From Rhodobacteraceae bacterium UBA2553 (lineage in GTDB: Bacteria > Pseudomonadota > Alphaproteobacteria > Rhodobacterales > Rhodobacteraceae), in assembly GCA_002340515.1 (NCBI GenBank), contig DDMF01000002.1, forward strand, positions 19,888-29,230: a DNA stretch of 9,343 nucleotides. Direction: 5' to 3'. The notes below the pieces were generated by a model that saw only the letters and a program-made list of their open reading frames with translations, was not told where the DNA came from and did no database searches. Position 1 is the stretch's first letter, and the number at the start of each line of letters is the position of its first letter. The position numbers were made by a program, and so were the translations under genes. Shown here piece after piece: positions 1 through 5,860 of the stretch.

Positions 1-474
1 GCCGCTCGCGGCAGCGAGGAGTGTTACGGCCTGCACAACGGTCTGTCGTTGAGACAATCGTCCACGTAAAACGCCAATTTCGTCGCGCATGGACTTACGT
101 ACTTCAAAGGCTCGCCGCGCGATCAACAGTGCACTAAAGACGCCGCCATCCCCCACGGGTTTCAATATTTGCGCATCCGCACCTTGCGATAGCGACCACT
201 CAATCCGGCCTGGTGCCTCGGATCCGATAAGAGCGATGATGGGCATTGGGGCTTCACCCGTGTCCCAAGGAAACTGCTCATCATAGCCCATATCGGCATC
301 GAAAAAGACGAAATCGGTCGCCAACGCTTTTGGAGGTAATTCAGGCCAACAGTCAAAAACATCCAAGCCGATTGGCTTACACTGGCGACGCAAGGATTGA
401 ACGGTCACATGCGGGCGATGCAAAATTGCAACCCGCAACCTGCTAAGGTCTGGGATATGCAGCCGCACCTTCAT
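1..474 (-). CDS. amiR: AmiR-like ANTAR antitermination regulator (partial, C-terminus off left edge)
   Basis: The minus strand reads open from an ATG at 474 to the window edge (158 codons), starting MKVRLHIPDLSRLRVAIL. It resembles Pseudomonas AmiR: an N-terminal pseudo-receiver (about residues 13-120) with the shared CWP motif (residues 43-45), then a helical linker (about 120-145) and the start of an ANTAR domain (residues about 146-158, QAVTLL aligning with AmiR QAKVLL). The rest of the ANTAR domain is beyond the edge. In this family the ANTAR domain binds paired RNA hairpins and prevents transcription termination, while AmiC holds AmiR inactive until an amide is bound. The start codon overlaps the amiC stop (ATGA) and no good Shine-Dalgarno precedes it, which suggests translational coupling giving matched amounts of the two partners. 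The RNA target could be the leader of this same operon. Confidence 0.85.
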   Translation of the reverse strand, partial: MKVRLHIPDLSRLRVAILHRPHVTVQSLRRQCKPIGLDVFDCWPELPPKALATDFVFFDADMGYDEQFPWDTGEAPMPIIALIGSEAPGRIEWSLSQGADAQILKPVGDGGVFSALLIARRAFEVRKSMRDEIGVLRGRLSQRQTVVQAVTLLAAASG

Positions 475-1571
475 TTCACGACCCGCAGTTTTGGAAGGTG
501 AATATCGGCGCGACGCTCCGAATGAGACAGATAGGGGTCGGCGGGAATATCCTGCCACTGTTCAAGAACTTGAAACGCCCCGTCTTTGACTTGCGCGATC
601 AGCACTGGCAAAGTGGTATGGTGGGTTTCAATGTCAATCATTGAACGGCCCGTATTCGCGCCTAGCAATTTGGAAATTGGCGCGGTTTCCAATCCTGGGT
701 TTGCTTGAAGGAGATGTGCAAGCTCCATCACGGCGGCCCATGACGCGGCCTCGAACGATGATTCAAAATCGCGCGTGCCCTGACATGGCCACCCTTGCGC
801 GCCACGGAAATACGGACCGACCGAGATTAATCCCTCTGCAGCTTCACCGATTTCCAGAAATTCGCTTTCCGTCAGATTACAGGACAAAACAGGGCAGCTA
901 TCAGGGGCAAAAAAGCTGTCGGTCTTGGCAAGCTCAGCAAAAGCCTTCAAAAACGCAAAGGATGATACCCCAACCAGTGAATTCAATACAAAGCTGGGTC
1001 GGGTTGCGCGGATCTCTTCGATCATGTGGCCAATATTGATGTCATTCAACGCGAGAAAACGCTCACCAAGAACATCACCACCTGCCTCTAGGATTACCTC
1101 ACGCGCTACACGGTTTACCTCCCAGCCCCAGATATAGTTGGATCCGGTAAGATATCCGCGCCCGCCAAACCGTGGCAGCGCCCAACTAAGAAGCGGAAGT
1201 AAATGCTGGTTCGGGCATGCGTGCGTGTAAACAACGTGCTCAGAGGCCTCGAATCCTTCATAAGGCAGGCTGTACCACAGTGTCGCGCCAAATCGTTCAA
1301 GAACAGGGATGACGTCTTTCCGGCTCCAACTGGTAATGCAACCAATGACATGGGCGACAGATTGTTCTTTCAGAATTTCTGTGCAAAGCGGTGCGTAGAG
1401 GTCAATGTTACCCTTGGGGTCACGCTCGACCGTTTCGAAAGTGAAATCAAAAGAGGGATCCGCGTTTACGACGTCGATCGCCAACAAGGCGCCTCGCCTG
1501 CTTGCGCACGACAGGCTCCCATAGCTGCCACTGCGAGAATACAAAATACCAAGTTTTATCGTTTTTCGCAT
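471..1571 (-). CDS. amiC: AmiC-like amide-sensing negative regulator (cytoplasmic, periplasmic-binding-protein fold)
   Basis: This 366-residue protein starts MRKTIKLGILYSRSGSYG and aligns along its length with Pseudomonas AmiC: GC-x-x-S at 77-81, RK-x-VIPV-x-ER at 84-93, PYEGFE at 103-108, GSNYIW at 143-148 and the late DPY at 345-347. It has the two-lobed leucine/amide-binding fold but no signal peptide, as expected for a cytoplasmic ligand sensor rather than a transporter subunit. By family knowledge it would bind a short amide or urea-like ligand and release the ANTAR protein encoded next. An upstream in-frame ATG at 1595 exists. I chose 1571 because GGGAGGAG lies 9 bases before it, whereas the 1595 codon lies at the edge of the leader terminator U-tract. 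Ser85 of Pseudomonas AmiC appears kept (Ser81), but Tyr83 aligns with Ile79, so the ligand may differ from acetamide. Confidence 0.88.
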   Translation of the reverse strand: MRKTIKLGILYSRSGSYGSLSCASRRGALLAIDVVNADPSFDFTFETVERDPKGNIDLYAPLCTEILKEQSVAHVIGCITSWSRKDVIPVLERFGATLWYSLPYEGFEASEHVVYTHACPNQHLLPLLSWALPRFGGRGYLTGSNYIWGWEVNRVAREVILEAGGDVLGERFLALNDINIGHMIEEIRATRPSFVLNSLVGVSSFAFLKAFAELAKTDSFFAPDSCPVLSCNLTESEFLEIGEAAEGLISVGPYFRGAQGWPCQGTRDFESSFEAASWAAVMELAHLLQANPGLETAPISKLLGANTGRSMIDIETHHTTLPVLIAQVKDGAFQVLEQWQDIPADPYLSHSERRADIHLPKLRVVK

Positions 1572-1593
1572 TGGCTTTTGCTCCTCCCAAAAC

Positions 1594-1638
1594 AAAAAAA
1601 CCCTGCATCGTCACCCTGAGAACAGGGAAGATACAGGG
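1594..1638 (-). terminator. Intrinsic terminator (attenuator) in the amiC leader
   Basis: Reading the minus strand, CCCTGTATC (1638-1630) pairs with GATGCAGGG (1609-1601) as a 9-bp stem with one G-U pair. Inside it CCCTG (1627-1623) pairs with CAGGG (1618-1614) around a TTCT loop, and seven U residues (1600-1594) follow. The U-tract ends only a few bases before the amiC Shine-Dalgarno (about 1587-1580), so transcription would stop before amiC unless antitermination occurs. ANTAR proteins act at exactly such leader terminators. It is on the same strand as amiC and lies inside its 5' untranslated region; it cannot serve the divergent operon. Confidence 0.8.
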
Positions 1639-1664
1639 CACGGTTGCCGACTGACACATGTCAG
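1637..1664 (-). promoter_or_regulatory. Candidate ANTAR-responsive hairpin pair upstream of the leader terminator
   Basis: Two small hairpins precede the terminator on the minus strand. The first is CTGAC-ATGT-GTCAG (1664-1651; written as plus-strand arms it is CTGACA/TGTCAG). The second is GGCA-ACCG-TGCC (1648-1637), whose 3' arm shares two bases with the 5' arm of the terminator, so the two structures compete. ANTAR target RNAs are two tandem hairpins with the second overlapping a terminator, which is the arrangement seen here. The loops I can draw are not the canonical hexanucleotide loops with A at 1 and G at 4, so assignment as the ANTAR target is an inference. Confidence 0.45.
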
Positions 1665-1674
1665 AATTTAGAAT

Positions 1675-1703
1675 CAGGCTAGTCGTTTACAGTTATTTGT
1701 CAA
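1675..1703 (-). promoter_or_regulatory. Candidate promoter of the amiC-amiR operon
   Basis: The minus strand carries a perfect TTGACA (1703-1698). After a 16-base spacer comes TAGCCT (1681-1676), a weak match to TATAAT. Transcription would start roughly 7-10 bases further on, placing both small hairpins and the terminator in the leader. The -35 element is convincing, while the -10 is weak and may be activator dependent. Confidence 0.4.
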
Positions 1704-2014
1704 GTTTTTGGAACAGCAAAGGGTTTTTGTTGCTCGTTAACACAACAAGAATTGCGCCCTAAATCCATGCCGCTTAAGTGAGAAGCCAAATCTCTCTTTG
1801 CTAATTCCTCCGACGAATCGGCTGCCCGTCGCAACTCGGACTGTGATATCGCAAACGAACCTGACCCATCAGCCTGGTCAGCCCGATTACTCATGCTTTG
1901 TCCGCATCTTACCCGTTCGTCCACTGTGCAGCAAACGGCGCGATTTCCCGAAGCGGTCACTCGTAATCAGCGCGGCGAAAGAGGAAAAAGAGCCCACTCT
2001 GACGCATGCTGCAT

Positions 2015-2052
2015 CCCCAATGAACGTCCGCTGTTTTCAGTTCTAAATGGGG
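2015..2052. repeat. Imperfect inverted repeat in the intergenic region
   Basis: CCCCA (2015-2019) and GAAC (2022-2025) are mirrored by GTTC (2040-2043) and TGGGG (2048-2052), with AT versus TAAA interrupting the arms and a 14-base loop. There is no U-tract, so it is not an obvious intrinsic terminator. It could be a repeat-element hairpin or chance. Confidence 0.4.
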
Positions 2053-2113
2053 ACTGGCGGTGTCCGTAATCGCTCCGGGTGGACTGCTGAACAACGTCAG
2101 TTCTCTGATGATT

Positions 2114-2123
2114 TTTGCGCAAA
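2114..2123. promoter_or_regulatory. Palindrome TTTGCGCAAA, possible operator
   Basis: A perfect 10-bp palindrome lies about 110 bases upstream of the ROK regulator gene and about 60 bases upstream of its likely -35 element. The position suits a regulator site, but such short palindromes also occur by chance. No regulator can be assigned. Confidence 0.2.
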
Positions 2124-2180
2124 TGGAATTCAGCCTAAACCCAACTATGACTCATTCTGAGGACCCCAAAAAATACCTGC

Positions 2181-2210
2181 TTGACAGAATCACCTATTTA
2201 TTCGTTCATT
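2181..2210 (+). promoter_or_regulatory. Candidate promoter of the amino-sugar operon
   Basis: A perfect TTGACA lies at 2181-2186, and with an 18-base spacer TTCATT (2205-2210) is a weak -10 candidate. The distance to the first ATG (2234) leaves a very short leader. It is the only promoter-like element close to the start of the plus-strand operon. Confidence 0.45.
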
Positions 2211-2217
2211 AACCGAA
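2201..2217. promoter_or_regulatory. Operator-like imperfect inverted repeat overlapping the -10 region
   Basis: TTCG (2201-2204) is mirrored by CGAA (2214-2217), with further matches inside, giving an imperfect 17-bp dyad of TTCGTTCATTAACCGAA. It lies between the -35 element and the Shine-Dalgarno, where repressor binding would block transcription. The adjacent gene encodes an HTH-ROK regulator, so autoregulation is a natural inference, but the sequence is not a clear NagC/Mlc consensus site. Confidence 0.3.
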
Positions 2218-2233
2218 CTAATGGAGTGACAAG

Positions 2234-3445
2234 ATGATCGGATCAAGAAACCTTTCGCGACAGTTTTCGCGCAGCGCCGTTGTTCAGGCGATAGCGTCTG
2301 CCGGGCCGATTTCGAGGGCGAGCCTTTCCAAACAGATTGGCCTCTCCAAACAGACAGTTTCTGAAATCGTATCCGACCTCGAAAATGAAGGATGGATCAC
2401 TGAAACGGGTCGCACCACTGGTCACGTCGGGCGAACGGCTACGACCTACAAATTGGTTCCGGACGCCGCATTTGTGTGCGGAGTGGATCTTGGCGGCACC
2501 AAAGTGCGCACAGCAATCATTGATCTGACCTGCACCGTCGTGGCCGAGTTGACCGAATCCACGGACGCGCAGGGTGGCATCGAGGTTGCCCGACAAATCG
2601 GACGGCTGTGCCGAAAGACGGCTGCGAACGCTGGTGTGGATTGGTCCAAGGTCATGTTTGCCACCGTTGGCGTCCCAGGCGTTCCGGATCAAAAATCCGG
2701 ATCGGTTAGGATGGCACCTAATATCGGCAAAATCGGCGACATGGATTTTGCAGGTGCATTGGAAAACGAGCTCGGTTTTGCCGTTCAGGTCGAGAACGAC
2801 GTGAACCTCGCCGCGATCGGTGAACAGTGGAGCGGTTGCGCGTCCGAGGTGGACAACATGGCGTTCGTGTCACTTGGCACGGGCATCGGCGCGGGGATAA
2901 TCGTCGGCGGGCAGATCATCCGTGGCGCGATGGGCGCGGCAGGTGAACTTGGCTTTCTCCCCTTCGGGGCGGACCCTTTCGAGCCCGGCTCGCTGAAAAC
3001 GGGTGCGCTTGAACGTCAGGCCGGTTCTTTCGGCATGATCAACAGATATGCACAGCTTGCGGGCAAGGAGGTTCAGGTCAAAGATCTTTTTGATCTCGCG
3101 GTGGCCGGAGATGAACACGCAAATACGGTGTTGGATGAGACGGCCCGATTGGTTGCCCGTTTGATTGCAACAATCGGTGCAGTTGTCGATCCGTCGATGG
3201 TTGTTCTTGGAGGGTCAATCGGTCAGCGCCATGAATTGCAAAAACGTATTGAGGTCGCGCTTGCGGCCTGTTTCCCGAACCCGATCAACATCAAGCGTTC
3301 GGCGCTCGGCGATCATGCCGCCCTTGTTGGCGGTGCGGCGGTTGGGTTGGCGCACCTGCATCACACCATATTTGCCGCTGGACTGAACAATGTGGAGATT
3401 GATCTTCCGCAGCTTTCTGCTCCTGCATGGAGGGGGATTGCATGA
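2234..3445 (+). CDS. ROK-family transcriptional regulator (NagC/XylR/Mlc type)
   Basis: A 403-residue protein, typical length for HTH-ROK repressors. Residues about 14-57 form a winged helix-turn-helix (SRASLSKQIGLSKQTVSEIV region). The ROK sugar-binding domain follows: GVDLGGTK phosphate loop at 83-90, ENDVNLAA at 187-194 including the Asp that is catalytic base in ROK kinases, and SLGTGIGAGI at 213-222. The segment that normally holds GExGH and a Cys-rich zinc site reads GELGFLPFG (238-245) with no cysteines after it, so the structural zinc site is missing. GGAG at 2223-2226 supports the start. It is the first gene of the operon and likely its sugar-responsive repressor. Retention of both the phosphate loop and the catalytic Asp leaves open a sugar kinase activity. 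Inducer unknown. Confidence 0.88.
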   Translation: MIGSRNLSRQFSRSAVVQAIASAGPISRASLSKQIGLSKQTVSEIVSDLENEGWITETGRTTGHVGRTATTYKLVPDAAFVCGVDLGGTKVRTAIIDLTCTVVAELTESTDAQGGIEVARQIGRLCRKTAANAGVDWSKVMFATVGVPGVPDQKSGSVRMAPNIGKIGDMDFAGALENELGFAVQVENDVNLAAIGEQWSGCASEVDNMAFVSLGTGIGAGIIVGGQIIRGAMGAAGELGFLPFGADPFEPGSLKTGALERQAGSFGMINRYAQLAGKEVQVKDLFDLAVAGDEHANTVLDETARLVARLIATIGAVVDPSMVVLGGSIGQRHELQKRIEVALAACFPNPINIKRSALGDHAALVGGAAVGLAHLHHTIFAAGLNNVEIDLPQLSAPAWRGIA

Positions 3446-4701
3446 CTTTGGATGCAGCGATAGCCAGCCGAATTGATGCGGCACTCGATAAGAAAAAGGC
3501 GATTGCATTGCTGAGAGGTGCGGTCGCGTGCAACAGCATCACCGGCAAGGAAGCGAACTTTGTGGCCTTCCTATCGGACGAAATGCGTGCGCGTAAATTG
3601 GCCCCGCTGACCGAAGAGTTCCTACCGGGTCGACCGAATATTTGGGGAAACCGAACCGGCGCAGCGGGCGGCAAACGGCTGCAGTTTATCGGCCATACTG
3701 ACACCGTCCACGTCGAGGGATGGAGTGAGCATTGGGCAGGCACCGAACGGGAAGATCCGTTTGGTGGTGCCGAAGTTGACGGCGCCATTTGGGGGCGCGG
3801 CGTCACCGATCTGAAGGGTGGAATCTGCGCGGCGCTTGCGGCGCTTGATCTACTGGATGAGGCGGGTCTCCAACTTAACGGCGATGTGGCTTTCGCGTTC
3901 ATCGGTGATGAAGAAAGCGGCGAAGAGGGCATCGGGGTCAGTGCCGGGGTCGCACATTGGACCGACATGGTTCTGGCGGGCAAAGTCCCGCGACCGGATT
4001 TTGCGGTCTATGTCGAACCGGGGAGCCTCTCGGTCTACACGGCCCAGATCGGATTCTTTATTGCCGATGTGAAAATCACTGGAAAGTCCGCATACTTTGG
4101 GCGACCCGACCTTGGCGTTGACGCATTGAAGGCGACGCATTCGATTTTGGCCTCTGTCTGGGAGCACGCAGAAGAGCGCCAAGGGCTGCAGGCGCATCCG
4201 CTAACGGGTCAGTCATCCGTGCTTGTCACTGGATTGGAGGGCGGCGGCTACATTGCCGTTCCCGGTGAATGCAAATTCTCGGTCATTGGCTCGCTGCGAC
4301 CAGGCGACGCCTTGGATGATGTTGCCGCAGAATTTGAAGCCGCAGTGCGCAATACCCCTGTCGCGGACGGGATCGAAATTGAGATTGCTTATCCAGCCGG
4401 TCGTGACCATCCCAATGGCGGGACGCCCGCCGAGGTATCCCAAGACCTGCCGGGGATAACACTGCTTAGAGAGGCTGTTGCGCACGCTAGTCCACAACTG
4501 GGCAAGATAGGCGGTGCTCCATTCTGGTCCGAAAGCTCGTTTCTCATCAACAGGCTGGGCGTCCCGACCGTTTATTGCGCACCGGGCAACATCGCCTGCT
4601 GTCACACATCCCAAGAGCACCTCTCAATTGAGGAGTATTTCAACGCCATTCGGGCCTTTGCACGGTTCATGGTGGCCTATTGCGGATCATCGAAAACTTA
4701 A
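3442..4701 (+). CDS. M20-family metallohydrolase (ArgE/DapE/CPG2-like amidohydrolase or peptidase)
   Basis: A 419-residue protein in the usual M20 size range. Dinuclear zinc motifs are intact: H85-x-D87 in IGHTDTVHV, bridging D123 in WGRGVTDLKGG, catalytic E157 and ligand E158 in GDEESGEEG, E192 in YVEPGS, and H388 in CCHTSQEH. The inserted dimerisation domain (about 200-315) carries SAYFGRPDLGVDAL, where Tyr218 stands at the place of the conserved active-site His of relatives such as CPG2. The ATG at 3442 overlaps the ROK stop (ATGA) and has GGAGGGGG just upstream; an in-frame ATG at 3427 lies before that Shine-Dalgarno and was not used. No signal peptide, so cytoplasmic. By family it would cleave an amide bond such as N-acyl, aminoacyl or dipeptide. 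Its place beside a transporter and NagB suggests an amino-sugar conjugate as substrate; this is inference. Confidence 0.88.
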   Translation: MTLDAAIASRIDAALDKKKAIALLRGAVACNSITGKEANFVAFLSDEMRARKLAPLTEEFLPGRPNIWGNRTGAAGGKRLQFIGHTDTVHVEGWSEHWAGTEREDPFGGAEVDGAIWGRGVTDLKGGICAALAALDLLDEAGLQLNGDVAFAFIGDEESGEEGIGVSAGVAHWTDMVLAGKVPRPDFAVYVEPGSLSVYTAQIGFFIADVKITGKSAYFGRPDLGVDALKATHSILASVWEHAEERQGLQAHPLTGQSSVLVTGLEGGGYIAVPGECKFSVIGSLRPGDALDDVAAEFEAAVRNTPVADGIEIEIAYPAGRDHPNGGTPAEVSQDLPGITLLREAVAHASPQLGKIGGAPFWSESSFLINRLGVPTVYCAPGNIACCHTSQEHLSIEEYFNAIRAFARFMVAYCGSSKT

Positions 4702-4723
4702 AATCAACCAGGGAGAGAAGACC

Positions 4724-5776
4724 ATGAATTTCTATCAAAGCTTAACAATTGGTGCCGCCGCACTCGCATTTTCTGCGACCGCCGCCTTTTCGCAAACCAC
4801 AGGCCCGCAGGGAGAAACCGCAACGCCCTCGTCGGAGGTCACCGTATCAGATGAGCTTACAGCCAGCCTTCAAGACAAGGGCCTTACGGCTGCGCTGTTG
4901 TGGCATGATCAGTCAGATTTTGTGAATGCTGTGACTGCCGGTGCAACGGACGAGTTTACGCGTCTCGGAATCGAAGTCGTCATCACAACATCTGCGGCTT
5001 TTGACGCGGCCAAGCAGCGCAGCGATATTGAAACCGCCCTTGTGCGGTCTCCTGATATCATCCTGTCCTTGCCGCTTGATCCGGTGACATCGGCTGCGGC
5101 ATTTCAGGAAGCACGCGAAGAAAACGTCGCGCTCGTTTTTCTGTCAAACCTGCCAGAGGGATTCGAGCATCCCACAGACTATGCGGCGATTGTAACCGAT
5201 GACTTGTTCCAGATGGGCAAACAGGCGGCAGATGCGCTTGCTGCATCTATGGGAGAAGCCGGCACCGTTGGCTGGATCTATCATGATGCCAACTATTATG
5301 TGACCAACCAACGCGATAACGCTTTCAAGTCCACGATTGAAAACGACTATCCAAACATTGAAATCGTGGCCGAAGCCGGTATCAGCGATCCCGCGCGTGC
5401 CGAAGAAATCGCCAACGCGATGTTGCTGCGTAACCCTGATCTTGGCGGCGTATACGTCACATGGGCCGGCCCAGCCGAAGGCGTGCTTGCCGCGCTGCGG
5501 TCGAACGGGAACACCGCAACAAAGTTGGTGACTCTTGATTTGAGCGAGCCTATCGCGCTGGACATGGTCAACGGCGGCAACGTGGTCGCACTGGTGGCTG
5601 ATGAAGCTTATGAGCTTGGCCGCGCAATGGCAGCCGCAGGAGCGCGCCAGTATTCTGGTGAAGAAACTCCACCCTTCGTGGTTGCCCCCGCTGTCACTGT
5701 TACGGCTGATAATGTGTCCGAGGGCTGGATGCAGTCCTTGCACATTGAAGCACCCACTAGCCTTACGGCGAACTGA
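4724..5776 (+). CDS. ABC transporter periplasmic substrate-binding protein (type-1, RbsB-like)
   Basis: A 350-residue secreted binding protein. The start has GGGAGAG at 4711-4717, 22 bases after the M20 stop; an open frame continues further upstream but only as overlap with the M20 gene. Residues 1-23 form a signal peptide (hydrophobic TIGAAALAFSATAAFS, likely cut before Gln24), unusual in lacking Lys or Arg in its short n-region. The mature part follows the Peripla_BP_4 layout: ALLWHDQSDFVNAV at 57-70, DIILSLPLDP at 111-120, GTVGWIYHDANYYVTNQR at 180-197 and VTLDLSEPIALDMV at 269-282. Positions that commonly contact sugar in RbsB relatives differ: TWAGPAEG (247-253) instead of N-D-x-A-x-G, and ADEAYELG (292-299) instead of Q-x-P-x-x-x-G. 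The ligand is therefore probably not a plain pentose or hexose. It delivers substrate to the permease encoded next. Confidence 0.9.
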   Translation: MNFYQSLTIGAAALAFSATAAFSQTTGPQGETATPSSEVTVSDELTASLQDKGLTAALLWHDQSDFVNAVTAGATDEFTRLGIEVVITTSAAFDAAKQRSDIETALVRSPDIILSLPLDPVTSAAAFQEAREENVALVFLSNLPEGFEHPTDYAAIVTDDLFQMGKQAADALAASMGEAGTVGWIYHDANYYVTNQRDNAFKSTIENDYPNIEIVAEAGISDPARAEEIANAMLLRNPDLGGVYVTWAGPAEGVLAALRSNGNTATKLVTLDLSEPIALDMVNGGNVVALVADEAYELGRAMAAAGARQYSGEETPPFVVAPAVTVTADNVSEGWMQSLHIEAPTSLTAN

Positions 5777-5786
5777 AACCAAGTCA

Positions 5787-5816
5787 TGGCCAACGGGACA
5801 CTCTCCTCGTTGGCCA
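5787..5816 (+). repeat. Stem-loop between binding-protein and permease genes
   Basis: TGGCCAACG (5787-5795) and CGTTGGCCA (5808-5816) are perfect 9-base arms. The stem extends inward by a G-U and a G-C pair, leaving an 8-base loop. No U-tract follows, so it is not a standard intrinsic terminator. It lies 11 bases after the binding-protein stop, in the longest gap of the operon (84 bases). In ABC operons such hairpins commonly protect the upstream message from 3' decay so that binding protein is made in excess of the membrane parts; that role here is inferred from position. Confidence 0.75.
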
Positions 5817-5860
5817 CCCAATTGCCATTATCATAACCATCGCGAAATCGGAGTGCTGAG

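Larger units (their letters stand above)
1704..2180. other. Long intergenic stretch without a supported gene
   Basis: About 480 bases between the divergent promoters. The short open frames on either strand (minus 1960-1700, plus 1798-2046) lack a good ribosome binding site, show no recognisable motif and overlap each other. Visible structure is limited to an imperfect inverted repeat at 2015-2052 and a palindrome at 2114-2123. The part from about 1890 to 2060 has the look of a decayed dispersed repeat, but this cannot be shown from one copy. Confidence 0.6.

Noticed and set aside
1572..1595. Upstream start giving AmiC eight more residues
   Set aside because: It contains the Shine-Dalgarno of the 1571 start and begins at the edge of the terminator U-tract with no ribosome binding site of its own.
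1700..1960. 86-codon open frame on the minus strand between the divergent operons
   Set aside because: No good ribosome binding site, no recognisable motif, and it overlaps an opposite-strand frame of similar size and runs into the amiC promoter element.
1798..2046. 82-codon open frame on the plus strand in the same gap
   Set aside because: Composition looks random, no ribosome binding site, and its end lies inside the inverted repeat at 2015-2052.
3291..3983. 230-codon open frame on the minus strand
   Set aside because: Antisense to the ROK gene end and the M20 metal-site region; Ser/Pro/Ala-rich low-complexity translation typical of a shadow frame.
4514..4723. Upstream in-frame extension of the binding-protein gene
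   Set aside because: It would overlap the M20 gene by about 190 bases and bury the signal peptide; the ATG at 4724 has a strong Shine-Dalgarno.
5144..5821. 225-codon open frame on the minus strand
   Set aside because: Lies opposite the binding-protein gene, whose signal peptide, ribosome binding site and family motifs are clear; GC-rich codon bias makes long antisense frames common.
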